Of a stretch of 64,000 bases of DNA, positions 33,529 to 42,230 are shown in pieces. The translations under genes were made by a program, and so were the position numbers. The notes beneath the pieces were generated by a model. That model was given only the letters and a program-made list of their open reading frames with translations. It was not told where the DNA came from and made no database searches. The stretch comes from Priestia megaterium (GTDB taxonomy: Bacteria > Bacillota > Bacilli > Bacillales > Bacillaceae_H): contig NZ_CP023317.1 in the NCBI RefSeq assembly GCF_009497655.1, positions 1,889,501 to 1,953,500 on the forward strand, written 5' to 3'. Every line of letters starts with the position of its first letter. The stretch's first letter is position 1.

Positions 33529-34411
33529 ATGACTGTTTTGCAGCGGGAGTTGGAAACTGCATAGGCTGCATCGTGTTATCAATTTTAATAGGCTGATAAC
33601 CGGACTGTTTTAAGTAAGTCAAAATAGTCGGTAGAGACTGTGCCGTAAAGGATTTGTCATGAAATAAAATGACGGGTGTTCTTCCGTTGGAGTTAACCCC
33701 TTGAATATGAGGTTCAAGGCCCTGAATAATTCTAGGTGCAGAACGAAGTGCCCAGTCTTCACTGTCTACATTCCAGTCCCATAATTTAAAGTGGCTTAGC
33801 AACTCTGTACGGTGCGGCTCTTTTAAATAAGGAACGCTGCCGTAAGGAACGCGGATTAACTTACTGTCAACACCGGTTACTTTCTTAACTGTCGCTTGAC
33901 ACTCCTGCATTTCTTTTAACGCGGCGCCGTCTTCACTATACATGACATGAATATCATGAGAGACGCCGTGACAGCCGATGGCATGTCCTTCCTGTGCTAC
34001 TTTTTTAGCAATTTCAGGGTGAGCGTCAATTTGATACTTTAACATAAAGAAAGTTGCTTTTACGTTATATTGACGCAAAGCATCTAAAATGTGAAGGGTA
34101 TCAGGCGTTGGACCATCGTCAAACGTAAGGTAAACAGGCTGTGTAAGAGCTTGATTTTGATCGTTCACGGTATTTCCTACATACATATTATGGTGAAGTG
34201 TATTAAGCAGCTTCTCAGGTTGTGCTGAAGATGCAGCTTCTTTCAGCGGCAATGCAGTAGATGCTAAGACTTGCTGAGATGCAGCGGATTCACTTCCTTT
34301 GGCTTCTGTAATAAAAAATAAAGAAGCGACAATCACTAACACTAAAGACAAAAATGCATAAAATCGTTTGTTTGGCTTAAATCGTTTGTTCGGTTTAAAT
34401 CGCTGGTTCAA
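33527..34411 (-). CDS. Membrane-anchored polysaccharide deacetylase (NodB domain)
   Basis: A 294-residue protein: basic N-terminus with a duplicated KPNKRF unit, one membrane anchor (FLSLVLVIVASLFFI, about 20-34), then an outside NodB domain with LTFDDGPTPDT (Asp98/99), HGVSH (His148, His152), RVPYGS and LFHDKS. It likely deacetylates a wall polymer. TTG 34411 is the likely start, with GAAAGGA eight bases upstream; no ATG or GTG alternative is near. Convergent with ypgR. Confidence 0.87.
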   Translation of the reverse strand: MNQRFKPNKRFKPNKRFYAFLSLVLVIVASLFFITEAKGSESAASQQVLASTALPLKEAASSAQPEKLLNTLHHNMYVGNTVNDQNQALTQPVYLTFDDGPTPDTLHILDALRQYNVKATFFMLKYQIDAHPEIAKKVAQEGHAIGCHGVSHDIHVMYSEDGAALKEMQECQATVKKVTGVDSKLIRVPYGSVPYLKEPHRTELLSHFKLWDWNVDSEDWALRSAPRIIQGLEPHIQGVNSNGRTPVILFHDKSFTAQSLPTILTYLKQSGYQPIKIDNTMQPMQFPTPAAKQS

Positions 34412-34651
34412 TTTGAAAATCCTTTCTACTAAACTACTATTTACTACTATAGTACAAAAAATGGAATATTAATAGTAAAAATCGACATTTTTATGGAAAA
34501 AAATTAGATGATATGACCCGGTTTTAATCTTTTTTGTCAAATGAAAAAGGAGAACGGGACAGCGATAAGGATTTGAAGAGTGAGTAGCTAGATTTTTCCT
34601 GGTTTTTATAGTATGCTTTTAGCGTGAATGATTGTTAGGAGGAATGTTAAT

Positions 34652-35089
34652 ATGTCAATGGCATATGAAGAATATATGCGTCAGTTAGTTAAACCAATGC
34701 GTCAAGAATTAACTCAAGCCGGTTATGAAGAATTAACAACAGAGGAAGCCGTAGTTGATTTTATGGAAAACGTAGAAGGAACAACTTTTGTTGTCGTTAA
34801 TTCAGTTTGTGGATGCGCTGCTGGTTTAGCACGTCCTGCAGCAACGCAAGCGTACTTACAGTCTGAGCAAAAACCAGATCAAGTGGTAACTGTTTTTGCC
34901 GGTCAAGATAAGGAAGCAACAGCTAAAATGCGTGAATATTTTGGGGACATTGAGCCTTCATCACCGTCTATGGCACTTTTAAAAGGAAAAGAAGTTGTTC
35001 ATTTTATTCCTCGACATGAAATTGAAGGTCAGCCGTTAGAAGTTATTTTTGAAAACATTTTAAATGGCTTTAAGCAGCACTGTTCATAA
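34652..35089 (+). CDS. brxA: Bacilliredoxin BrxA (YphP)
   Basis: A 145-residue protein almost identical in pattern to B. subtilis YphP: MSMAYEEYMRQLVKPMR, VVVNSVCGCAAGLARPAATQ with the CGC active site, and SPSMALLKGKEVVHFIPRH. It removes bacillithiol from S-bacillithiolated proteins, including MetE and OhrR. ATG 34652 has AGGAGG nine bases upstream; the frame opening at 34628 has no site. Confidence 0.94.
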   Translation: MSMAYEEYMRQLVKPMRQELTQAGYEELTTEEAVVDFMENVEGTTFVVVNSVCGCAAGLARPAATQAYLQSEQKPDQVVTVFAGQDKEATAKMREYFGDIEPSSPSMALLKGKEVVHFIPRHEIEGQPLEVIFENILNGFKQHCS

Positions 35090-35151
35090 AATGTCCTGCT
35101 TTTGTCACATCTAGTATATAGATTTTTAAAGAAAAATCGCATATACTTTAT

Positions 35152-35186
35152 AAGAAAAAGGATGTCTATCGGCATCCTTTTTCTTT
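35152..35186 (+). terminator. Terminator after brxA
   Basis: AAGAAAAAGGATG / CATCCTTTTTCTT hairpin. Confidence 0.82.
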
Positions 35187-35217
35187 ATGTAAATAGCCAA
35201 ACAGTGTAGGGGGAGTT

Positions 35218-36003
35218 ATGAAAGTGATTGTTACGACTGCTGGTCGAACAAATGAACAGATGATTGTAAAAGCCAAACAAGTAGCCGCTGATTTAAGTAT
35301 ACCTTTTGTAACAAGAGAGAAGAAATCTGTTGCAGATCTTCAAAATCTTGAAGCGGCAGACGTGCTGGTTGTCGGTAAAAATAGAGTAGAATTGCACGTC
35401 CAAAGTGAAGAAGAACCTATTTTTTTTCATCCAAATTCCGCTATGTTTAGAGTGAAGAGATGGCTGCGGGGAGAACGTGATCCGTTTATTGAAGCTGCTG
35501 GTTTAGAAAAAGGAATGAGCGTGCTTGACTGTACACTTGGTCTTGCATCGGATAGTATGATGGCGAGCGTGGCGGTAGGGAAAAGTGGGAAAGTTGTCGG
35601 ACTAGAAGGCAACCGCTATGTAGCTTATTTAGTCAAACAAGGACTTTTAAATTGGGAAAGTGACGTACAAGAGTTGAATGATGCAATGAAGCGTATAAAC
35701 GTGGTTCATCAAAATTTTGAATCGTTTTTGGCGTGTTGTGAAGATAATTCTTTTGATGTTGTCTACTTTGATCCTATGTTTCAAGAACAAATTGAGGAAT
35801 CGAATGGAATTAACGGTATTAAAGCAATAGCACTGTATACCACGCTGACGCCAATGGCTATACAAGAAGCAAAAAGAGTAGCCAAACAAAAGGTCGTGCT
35901 AAAAGATCATTGGAAAAGCAGTCGTTTTAAAGAGCATGGATTTACTGTGCAAAAACGAAAAACATCAAAATTTCATTACGGGACAATTGATATACAAAAA
36001 TAA
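35218..36003 (+). CDS. Class I SAM-dependent methyltransferase (RsmJ-like)
   Basis: A 261-residue protein with an N-terminal segment VIVTTAGRTNEQMIVKAK and a methyltransferase core: VLDCTLGLASDSMMASVAVG is SAM motif I, VVGLEGNRYVAYLV motif II, and DVVYFDPMF a DPPY-like motif IV. The order matches the RsmJ-like family of putative rRNA or other methyltransferases in Bacillus. Substrate not established. GGGGGAGTT precedes ATG. Monocistronic, with a terminator after. Confidence 0.78.
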   Translation: MKVIVTTAGRTNEQMIVKAKQVAADLSIPFVTREKKSVADLQNLEAADVLVVGKNRVELHVQSEEEPIFFHPNSAMFRVKRWLRGERDPFIEAAGLEKGMSVLDCTLGLASDSMMASVAVGKSGKVVGLEGNRYVAYLVKQGLLNWESDVQELNDAMKRINVVHQNFESFLACCEDNSFDVVYFDPMFQEQIEESNGINGIKAIALYTTLTPMAIQEAKRVAKQKVVLKDHWKSSRFKEHGFTVQKRKTSKFHYGTIDIQK

Positions 36004-36035
36004 CCAAAAAAGTAAAATTAATTACGCTCATTGAA

Positions 36036-36084
36036 AAGACTTCCAAAACCTTTTAGGAATTAAAAAGTTTTGGAAGTTTTTTTT
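36036..36084 (+). terminator. Terminator
   Basis: AAGACTTCCAAAACCTTTT / AAAGTTTTGGAAGTTTTTTTT hairpin. Confidence 0.88.
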
Positions 36085-36383
36085 ATGAATTTCATCTAAA
36101 GTTCATAAAAGTATGATATATTTTTGAACATAAAAATACTTTTTTGTTTAAGCATCCAGCAAAAAAGGAATATCTTGTATAGGTTTCCGCTCGGTGTGAC
36201 AACCTCAAACAGAAGAAGGAAGGTGGTAACTGAAAAGTCGTCAAATGCCCGTAGACAGCATAAATGAATAAGCAAATATAGGTAAAAAATTAATAAGTAT
36301 GTTACAATACCTAGTGAGTTATGATAATGAATTTTACAATATGAAAAGACCATATGGGAAAAGATGAGAAAGGAAAGATACGA
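36085..36383. other. Leader region upstream of ypjP, no gene supported
   Basis: Contains AAGGAAGGTGGTAACTG at about 36216, which only loosely resembles a T-box core, and GGTTTCCGCTCGGTGTGAC. No terminator follows and no tRNA-linked gene is downstream. A TATGTTACAATACC -10-like stretch lies near 36298. Confidence 0.4.
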
Positions 36384-36986
36384 ATGCCTAGATGGATAAA
36401 AAGAATGCTAATTGTATTTATTACAGTATTTACATTTGGGCTTGTCACTCCACCAGAATATTTATACGTTGATGATGCAAAAGCGGACAAGCAACATAAA
36501 GCAGGGTATGTAAGAGAAACAACTCCTGTCACAGCTGTTATAGAAGATATTCATTTGCCATATGAAGAACCAAAATATGAAGACGTTTCATCATTTGTTA
36601 CGTATGCAATGGAATCAGCTGAAAAACAGTCAGTGGAAAAATTCGGAACAAAAATTGGTCCTGTCATTGAAGATGAATTTCGTCAAGCAGTGTTACCTAA
36701 AATTGAAGAAGTGCTGACCGACATTGGCACTGAACGTGAACAGTCAATTCAGAATCTCGAGATAAGCGAGCACCCTGCTGCTGGCTACGGTGAAAAGATT
36801 TTCCATGTATATGACCGGGAAACCGGTCAGGACTTAATACGGTTTCATGTACGGCGTGAAAATCCTCCAAAAGATGGATACTGGTTTAATTTTCACTATC
36901 ATGCGGCCGCAGATAATTTTCAAAAGCATTATGATTTAGGGAAAATTTATTGGAACCGAAACATGCCGCCTAAGTGGTTCAGCTGA
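36384..36986 (+). CDS. ypjP: YpjP-family protein
   Basis: A 200-residue protein with an N-terminal signal or anchor (MPRWIKRMLIVFITVFTFGL) and an extracytoplasmic domain ending HYDLGKIYWNRNMPPKW, the YpjP family pattern. Function unknown. ATG 36384 has AAAGGA nine bases upstream and matches the usual YpjP start; the frame opening at 36354 lacks a site. B. subtilis ypjP lies near thyB/dfrA; those are not in this window. Confidence 0.82.
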   Translation: MPRWIKRMLIVFITVFTFGLVTPPEYLYVDDAKADKQHKAGYVRETTPVTAVIEDIHLPYEEPKYEDVSSFVTYAMESAEKQSVEKFGTKIGPVIEDEFRQAVLPKIEEVLTDIGTEREQSIQNLEISEHPAAGYGEKIFHVYDRETGQDLIRFHVRRENPPKDGYWFNFHYHAAADNFQKHYDLGKIYWNRNMPPKWFS

Positions 36987-37013
36987 TAATAGACACAACA
37001 TTCTACAATTTCG

Positions 37014-37046
37014 AAATGTTAGCTTTTTTAAGCTAGCATTTTTTTA
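37014..37046 (+). terminator. Terminator after ypjP
   Basis: AAATGTTAGCTT / AAGCTAGCATTTTTTT hairpin. Confidence 0.82.
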
Positions 37047-37174
37047 CGTCTAAAACCGTTATGGTCTAAATAAGCTGAAACATTAGCACAACGATAAAAA
37101 AATCGTTTATAATGAAGTCAGACTTCTTACTATAGAATTGTAGGAAGGAACGAATAGACGCTGGAGGTAACACA

Positions 37175-37489
37175 ATGAAACAATTTACGGAAGAAAAACA
37201 ATTTCGCGAACAAATTAAGAATGAAACACTAAGCGTTGGGATTTTTACGACAACGTGGTGTCCTGATTGCAAACGTTTGGATATGTTTATTGATGAAATC
37301 GTTGACGAAAATACAGATAAAGCATGGTTTAAAATTGACAAGGATGAGTTTGAAGAACTTTCTGCTGAAAACAATGTAATGGGTATTCCTTCTCTTCTTG
37401 TATATAAAAACGGTGAAAAAATTGCGCACCTGCACAGTGCAAATGCTAAAACGCCTGAAGCGGTCCGTGAATTTTTAGCAACTCTTTAA
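37175..37489 (+). CDS. Thioredoxin-family protein (YtpP-like)
   Basis: A 104-residue thioredoxin fold. FTTTWCPDCKRLDM holds the CPDC active site (Cys29, Cys32), and NNVMGIPSLLVYKNGEK has the cis-proline. It differs from TrxA in its CxxC residues, and fits the YtpP group of Bacillus thioredoxin-like proteins. Reductant and targets not known. TGGAGGTAAC precedes ATG. Monocistronic with a strong terminator. Confidence 0.87.
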   Translation: MKQFTEEKQFREQIKNETLSVGIFTTTWCPDCKRLDMFIDEIVDENTDKAWFKIDKDEFEELSAENNVMGIPSLLVYKNGEKIAHLHSANAKTPEAVREFLATL

Positions 37490-37496
37490 TTCCCTA

Positions 37497-37527
37497 AGCT
37501 GCGAGAGCATTCTCGCAGCTTTTTTTG
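37497..37527 (+). terminator. Terminator
   Basis: AGCTGCGAGA / TCTCGCAGCTTTTTTT hairpin. Confidence 0.9.
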
Positions 37528-37540
37528 TGAGAATGGCTAT

Positions 37541-37568
37541 TTCCATTTTTCGATGAGTGGGGTATACT
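37541..37568 (+). promoter_or_regulatory. Likely promoter of the cobalamin operon
   Basis: TTCCAT, 16-base spacer, TATACT, about 25 bases before the riboswitch. Confidence 0.5.
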
Positions 37569-37591
37569 AGGACAAGTGAATAATCGTAAAG

Positions 37592-37701
37592 CAATAAGGT
37601 CTCAATTTAAAGATTGAGTGAAAAGGGAAGTCTGGTGAAAAACCAGCGCGGTCCCGCCACTGTAAGCGCTTTGTGCGTAAGTCAGGAGACCTGCCTTATT
37701 G
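37592..37701 (+). promoter_or_regulatory. Cobalamin riboswitch aptamer
   Basis: Carries the conserved order GGGAAGTCTGGTGAAAAACC, then the B12 box region GCGCGGTCCCGCCACTGTAA and GTCAGGAGACCTGCC. CAATAAGG (37592) and CCTTATTG (37694) close the P1 helix. It senses adenosylcobalamin and shuts the operon when the cofactor is plentiful. Confidence 0.95.
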
Positions 37702-37799
37702 TTAGCTGTGAAACCTTCGAGGAAGGGTGAAGCAGGGTAATGAACATACATATCAAGTATAGTGAACGGATTCTTTTCCTGCTTATCTTGACGTTACCT

Positions 37800-37831
37800 G
37801 CTTTGCTTTCAATTGAAAGTAAAGCTTTTTT
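37800..37831 (+). terminator. Riboswitch-controlled terminator
   Basis: GCTTTGCTTTC / GAAAGTAAAGC with an AATT loop and six T, about 140 bases before btuF. It is the expected expression platform of the aptamer. Confidence 0.85.
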
Positions 37832-37971
37832 ATTTTGAAGCTGCTGCCGAGCAGTATACATAGTCAAAGCGGAAAAAACGGGATAGCGCTGCTTTTTGCA
37901 TGATCATTTGCTTTTTCTTTAACGTGGAGGTTTCGTATTCACAATGAACAATATATAGGGGGAGTATTTAG

Positions 37972-38931
37972 ATGAAAAAATGGCTTTCGTATTCCATTAT
38001 TGCGCTGTTAGTCATCGTACTTGCTGCATGCGGTGCAGGCAGCCAAAGCAACAGTGATAAAAAAACGAAGCAAGATACAGAACAAACGTCACAAGCTGCG
38101 TTTCCAGTGAAGGTAAAAGACGCGCGTGATAAAGAAATTACGTTGAAAAAACAGCCTAAGAAAATTGTTTCATTAATGCCAAGTAATACGGAGATTGTAT
38201 ATGCCCTTGGCCTTGAAAAAGAATTAGTCGGTGTCACAAGCAACGATGATTATCCTAAAAGCGTAAAGAAAAAAGCGCAGGTGGGAGATATGAACGTTAA
38301 TGCAGAAAAAGTTATTGCTTTAAATCCTGATTTAGTGCTGGCACACGCTTCAAGTATGGGCGTTTCAGATGAAGTATTTAAACAAATTGAAAGTGCGGGT
38401 ATTCCGGTATTTGTTGTAAAAGATTCAACAACGTTTGATACGGTTTATGATTCTATTACGCAAATTGGTAAATTAACGGGTAAAACAAAAGAAGCTAATC
38501 AAACAATTAAAGACATGAAAGAAAAAGTAGCTTCAATTGAGAAAAAAGCAAAAACGATTTCAAAAGAAGATCGTAAAAAAGTATGGATAGAGGTATCGGG
38601 AGCTCCTGAGATTTATACAACAGGAAAAGGTACGTTCATGAACGAAATGCTTACTATGATCGGTGCTGATAACGTAGCGGCTAGTGAAAAGGGTTGGGTT
38701 AAGTTTTCTGAAGAGCAAGTTGTTAAGTTAAACCCTGACGTTATTATCGCAACGTATGATGCAGACAAAAATGAGATTATGAAGCGTCCCGCTTGGAGCA
38801 GCATGACTGCTGTAAAAGAGGGGAACATCGAAAAGGTTAATCAAAACAAAATCAACCGCTTAGGACCTCGTATTGTAGATGGCTTAGAGGACTTAGCAAA
38901 AGCAGTATACCCTGAGGTGTACAATAAATAA
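37972..38931 (+). CDS. btuF: Cobalamin ABC transporter substrate-binding lipoprotein
   Basis: A 319-residue lipoprotein with lipobox LAAC (Cys20) after a basic hydrophobic leader. The mature part is a two-lobe helical-backbone binding protein of the BtuF/FhuD type (KKIVSLMPSNTEIVYALGLE, VIALNPDLVLAHAS, GPRIVDGLEDLAKA). It binds B12 or cobinamide outside the membrane for import. The B12 riboswitch upstream fixes its pathway. GGGGGAG precedes ATG. The membrane and ATPase partners (BtuC, BtuD) are not next to it in this window. Confidence 0.92.
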   Translation: MKKWLSYSIIALLVIVLAACGAGSQSNSDKKTKQDTEQTSQAAFPVKVKDARDKEITLKKQPKKIVSLMPSNTEIVYALGLEKELVGVTSNDDYPKSVKKKAQVGDMNVNAEKVIALNPDLVLAHASSMGVSDEVFKQIESAGIPVFVVKDSTTFDTVYDSITQIGKLTGKTKEANQTIKDMKEKVASIEKKAKTISKEDRKKVWIEVSGAPEIYTTGKGTFMNEMLTMIGADNVAASEKGWVKFSEEQVVKLNPDVIIATYDADKNEIMKRPAWSSMTAVKEGNIEKVNQNKINRLGPRIVDGLEDLAKAVYPEVYNK

Positions 38932-38985
38932 AAAGAGGGACCATATTCCAGTTCGAATTGAAAAGGGGATTGGTCCCTTTTCACA
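38931..38985 (+). promoter_or_regulatory. Hairpin between btuF and cbiZ covering a ribosome-site-like sequence
   Basis: GGGACCA (38937-38943) pairs with TGGTCCC (38971-38977), with flanking A and T runs. It could attenuate transcription or hide the AAGAGGG site just before the upstream cbiZ frame. Confidence 0.45.
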
Positions 38986-39019
38986 TCTTAAAATTGAAGA
39001 ACGGCCTGAGCTTTTAATC

Positions 39020-39628
39020 ATGAAAACCGAGACTTCTTATAAAACATACAGCTCAGGCGTTTTAGGAACAGGCATCACGGAAACGGACACCTTTTACAAT
39101 CGATTTGTTCATAAAGACTATTATTCAGATACTCCTTCTTTAGAGTATGAGCAATATTTGATGAAAGAAAATGTGCGCCATGAGCAAATCGTAGGGTTGA
39201 TGACAGCGGTTTGGTTAAAAGAAAGAGCGATTTACTGTTATGAAGGCTACGGAGTAAGAGTAGCTTCCGTGATAACGGCTGGAGTAGGAAACGCAGTGGA
39301 TATTACAGCTGACGAAGCTGTCCCTTTCTATTCCTCTCCCGGTACAATTAATATGTTTTTTTTCGTGGAAGGCAGGCTTACGGATGCGGCGTTTTTACAG
39401 CTTTTTATTGCCGCTACAGAAGCCAAAACAAAAACGCTGTCACAGCTGGGTGTCATAGATCCAGCTACAAAGACGATTGCTACGGGAACATCTACGGACA
39501 GTATCTCAGTTGCAGCGTCTCAGCAAGGACCATTATATGAATATGCAGGCTCTATGACCGCTTTAGGTCAAGCGGTAGCCAAGCTGGTAAAAATAAGCTT
39601 AGAGCAGGCACTTAAGGAAAAGAGGTGA
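39020..39628 (+). CDS. cbiZ: Adenosylcobinamide amidohydrolase (start uncertain)
   Basis: Removes the aminopropanol arm from adenosylcobinamide so that imported cobinamide can re-enter the pathway. Signatures: VITAGVGNAVDI, ATEAKTKTLSQLG and TGTSTDSISVA. From ATG 39020 the protein has 202 residues, but this ATG has no ribosome site, and the frame stays open upstream to 38897. The upstream residues HLKIEERPELLIMKTE look like the usual CbiZ N-terminus. No ATG, GTG or TTG exists there; an ATT at 38945 has AAGAGGG at good spacing and could be the real start. Confidence 0.85.
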   Translation: MKTETSYKTYSSGVLGTGITETDTFYNRFVHKDYYSDTPSLEYEQYLMKENVRHEQIVGLMTAVWLKERAIYCYEGYGVRVASVITAGVGNAVDITADEAVPFYSSPGTINMFFFVEGRLTDAAFLQLFIAATEAKTKTLSQLGVIDPATKTIATGTSTDSISVAASQQGPLYEYAGSMTALGQAVAKLVKISLEQALKEKR

Positions 39629-39632
39629 AGAA

Positions 39633-40619
39633 ATGAGTATTGCACAAGCGATGATTGCACACCTGACAGCCATGACGATTGCTCTACTCATTGACCGAAT
39701 CATAGGTGACCCAGAAAATTGGCCGCATCCCGTTCGCTGGTTTGGCAAGTGGATTTATTGGATGGATTCCAGATTAAATAAAGGCGCAGGAAAACGATTC
39801 AAAGGATTGCTTCTTGTGATAAGTATGGTGGTGCTCGCAGGAGTTATTCCTTTTTTATTCCTTCATGCTTTGTACGGAGTTCATTTTATACTAGGTGTTT
39901 TAGTAGAGGGCGTAATGATTGCGACTACTATATCCACTCGTTCCTTAAGCGAAGCTGCTTATAAGGTGCAAAAGCCGCTTCAGCTAGGAGATATGGAGAA
40001 AGCTAGATATGAAGTAAGCATGATTGTGGGACGAGATACGGACCGTTTATCAGAAGGAGAAATTGCCAGAGCGACGGTAGAGACCGTGGCTGAAAATACA
40101 AGTGATGGTATTACAGCTCCGCTTTTTTATGCATTTATAGGAGGGGGAGCCCTAGCCTTTTTTTACCGAGCTATTAACACATGCGATTCAATGGTTGGGT
40201 ATAAAAATGACCGCTACTTTCTGTTCGGCTATTTTAGTGCAAAAACCGATGACGTATTAAACTATATTCCAAGTCGGTTAACTGCAGTGGTGATGACCGC
40301 TGTTAATGTAGCAAAAAGCCAATATTCTCTTTGGCATGTAACGAGTTTGATTAAGCGCGATGCTAAGAAGCACCCAAGTCCAAATAGCGGATACGGGGAA
40401 AGTGCAGTGGCTGCCCTTTTAGGTATTCAACTCGGCGGGCTTAATACATATAAAGGCATAGAATCTAATCGTGCAAAAATGGGCGAACCACTCATTCCCC
40501 TGCAACCCGGTCATATTGAACAAGCTGTTTTCATTATGAAAAGGACGGTCTATGCTACGTGGTTATTCTATCTTTTGTTAGGAGGAGTTATTAGTGCTAT
40601 TACCTACACATGGAGCTAA
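39633..40619 (+). CDS. cbiB: Adenosylcobinamide-phosphate synthase
   Basis: A 328-residue membrane enzyme that joins cobyric acid with aminopropanol phosphate. DRIIGDPENWPHPVRWFGKW, ETVAENTSDGITAPLFYA and HPSPNSGYGESAVAALLGIQ are the CbiB/CobD family motifs; four or five membrane segments are visible. It rebuilds the arm removed by CbiZ. GAGGTGAAG precedes ATG, five bases after cbiZ. In alternative nomenclature this is cobD. Confidence 0.94.
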   Translation: MSIAQAMIAHLTAMTIALLIDRIIGDPENWPHPVRWFGKWIYWMDSRLNKGAGKRFKGLLLVISMVVLAGVIPFLFLHALYGVHFILGVLVEGVMIATTISTRSLSEAAYKVQKPLQLGDMEKARYEVSMIVGRDTDRLSEGEIARATVETVAENTSDGITAPLFYAFIGGGALAFFYRAINTCDSMVGYKNDRYFLFGYFSAKTDDVLNYIPSRLTAVVMTAVNVAKSQYSLWHVTSLIKRDAKKHPSPNSGYGESAVAALLGIQLGGLNTYKGIESNRAKMGEPLIPLQPGHIEQAVFIMKRTVYATWLFYLLLGGVISAITYTWS

Positions 40620-41673
40620 CCCCAATGTCTTTTTAAAAGCAATAGGGGCCGAGAATTTGTCGCATCTAAAAGACTTTAGCGTAAACACAAATCCTTTAGG
40701 GGCTCCCCTTGTTCTTCACGAAAAGTGGAACGAATTCAAGGAAGCTGCGTTTAGTTACCCTGATCCTGAAGTAACAGAACTAAAAAATAAACTTGCAGCT
40801 CATCATCATGTTTCCGCTGCCCAAGTGCTGCCCACAAATGGGGCCGCTGAAGCTTTTTTCCTTATTGCTTCTTTATTTTCAGGAGAGAAAGCGGGGATTG
40901 TACAGCCGACGTTTGTCGAATACGAACAGGCAAGTAAAGCGTATGGATGTGAAGTGACATACGTTCCTTTAGCTGAAGAAAATGGCTGGAGCTGGGATAT
41001 AGAGTTGATTATGAGTATTCTTCCGGATATAAAAGTACTATGGATTTGTCACCCAAATAATCCAACGGGCGTTATGTATAGTCACGAGGAATGGATGAAA
41101 GTAGTAAAAGCTGCTGCTCATCATGGTACATACTTAATAATTGATGAAGCATTTATTGATTTTGTCGAACATCAGCCTTCATTTGATTCTCTTATTCTAA
41201 ACTATGAACATCTCATTGTTGTGCGTTCGATGACAAAGATGTTTAATATTGCGGGGCTTCGCCTTGGCTATATTTTGGCAAATGAAAAAATTATTAGCAA
41301 GATGTCTAAAAAACAACCTCCTTGGAGTGTAAACGGATTGTCGCAGCAAGTAGGGATGATATGTGTAGATGAAAAAGATTTTGTGAAAAAAACCGTACAT
41401 TATATTAAACAAGAACGAAAACGGATCTTGAGTCAACTAGAAGAATGGGGGCTTTTGGTTTCTCCGTCTCAAACAAACTATTATCTTTGCAGCGTTCCGT
41501 CTTCTATTAAAACGCGCGACTGGCTTATCTATTTAGCAAGCCGCGGTGTGGTAGCTCGGCATACTGAAAACTTCCCATTTTTAAATGGACGCTATATCCG
41601 TTTGGCTGTGAAAACGAAAGAAGAAAATGACTATTTACTTAACGTAATCAAACAAGGACTCGATGAAATATGA
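40594..41673 (+). CDS. cobD: L-threonine-O-3-phosphate decarboxylase
   Basis: A 359-residue PLP enzyme of the histidinol-phosphate aminotransferase fold that makes aminopropanol phosphate for CbiB. HPNNPTGV, DEAFIDF and SMTKMFNIAGLRLGY (Lys215, the PLP lysine) are present. The operon context selects CobD over HisC. GTG 40594 has AGGAGG upstream and overlaps cbiB by 26 bases, which implies coupling. Confidence 0.9.
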   Translation: MLLPTHGANPNVFLKAIGAENLSHLKDFSVNTNPLGAPLVLHEKWNEFKEAAFSYPDPEVTELKNKLAAHHHVSAAQVLPTNGAAEAFFLIASLFSGEKAGIVQPTFVEYEQASKAYGCEVTYVPLAEENGWSWDIELIMSILPDIKVLWICHPNNPTGVMYSHEEWMKVVKAAAHHGTYLIIDEAFIDFVEHQPSFDSLILNYEHLIVVRSMTKMFNIAGLRLGYILANEKIISKMSKKQPPWSVNGLSQQVGMICVDEKDFVKKTVHYIKQERKRILSQLEEWGLLVSPSQTNYYLCSVPSSIKTRDWLIYLASRGVVARHTENFPFLNGRYIRLAVKTKEENDYLLNVIKQGLDEI

Positions 41674-42230
41674 TCATCTTTATTAGCGGAGGGGTTCGAA
41701 GCGGCAAATCACGTGCAGCGGAGAACATGGTTCAAACTTTTTGTACAAAGCGCGCTGTTTATATTGCCACAAGCCGGCAAACAGATAGTGAAATGCAAAA
41801 ACGTATCCAGCTTCATCAAACAGAACGTCAAGCGGCGAACACGCCTTGGGCAACGATCGAGCAGTCTGTAGATTTACAACAAATTCTTCCAAACCTTCGA
41901 AGTGATGATACTATACTCTTGGACTGTGTCACAAACTGGCTTGCCAATGAGCTTTTTTTAACCGAAAAAAGGTGGCAAACAAAAGAAGGTAAACAAGAGG
42001 TTTTTCGTCAGATGATAGAAGCGCTCGATAAGCTGTTTGCGCAGTCTCAGACGGTCGTGCTAGTATCTAATGAACTGTTTGAAGCGGGCGTGTTAGAGGA
42101 GCCGACATATAGCTATATGCATATGTTAGGGAAATTACATCAGTATATTGTAGAAAAAGCAGATGTGGCTATTTGTGTAGAAGCGGGACTTTCCCGTTTT
42201 AAAAAAGGAAAGGAATGTGTAAGCAAATGA
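41670..42230 (+). CDS. cobU: Adenosylcobinamide kinase/guanylyltransferase
   Basis: A 186-residue bifunctional enzyme that phosphorylates and then activates adenosylcobinamide with GTP. FISGGVRSGKSRAAE is the P-loop (Ser14), YIATSRQTDSEMQKRIQLHQ the following motif, LLDCVTNWLANELF the Walker-B-like region. ATG overlaps the cobD stop by four bases. A shorter paralogue lies three genes downstream. Confidence 0.92.
   Translation: MIIFISGGVRSGKSRAAENMVQTFCTKRAVYIATSRQTDSEMQKRIQLHQTERQAANTPWATIEQSVDLQQILPNLRSDDTILLDCVTNWLANELFLTEKRWQTKEGKQEVFRQMIEALDKLFAQSQTVVLVSNELFEAGVLEEPTYSYMHMLGKLHQYIVEKADVAICVEAGLSRFKKGKECVSK

Noticed and set aside
36150-36270. T-box-like AAGGAAGGTGGTAACTG upstream of ypjP
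   Set aside because: Only part of the T-box core matches, no terminator/antiterminator follows, and ypjP is not an amino-acid or tRNA-synthetase gene.
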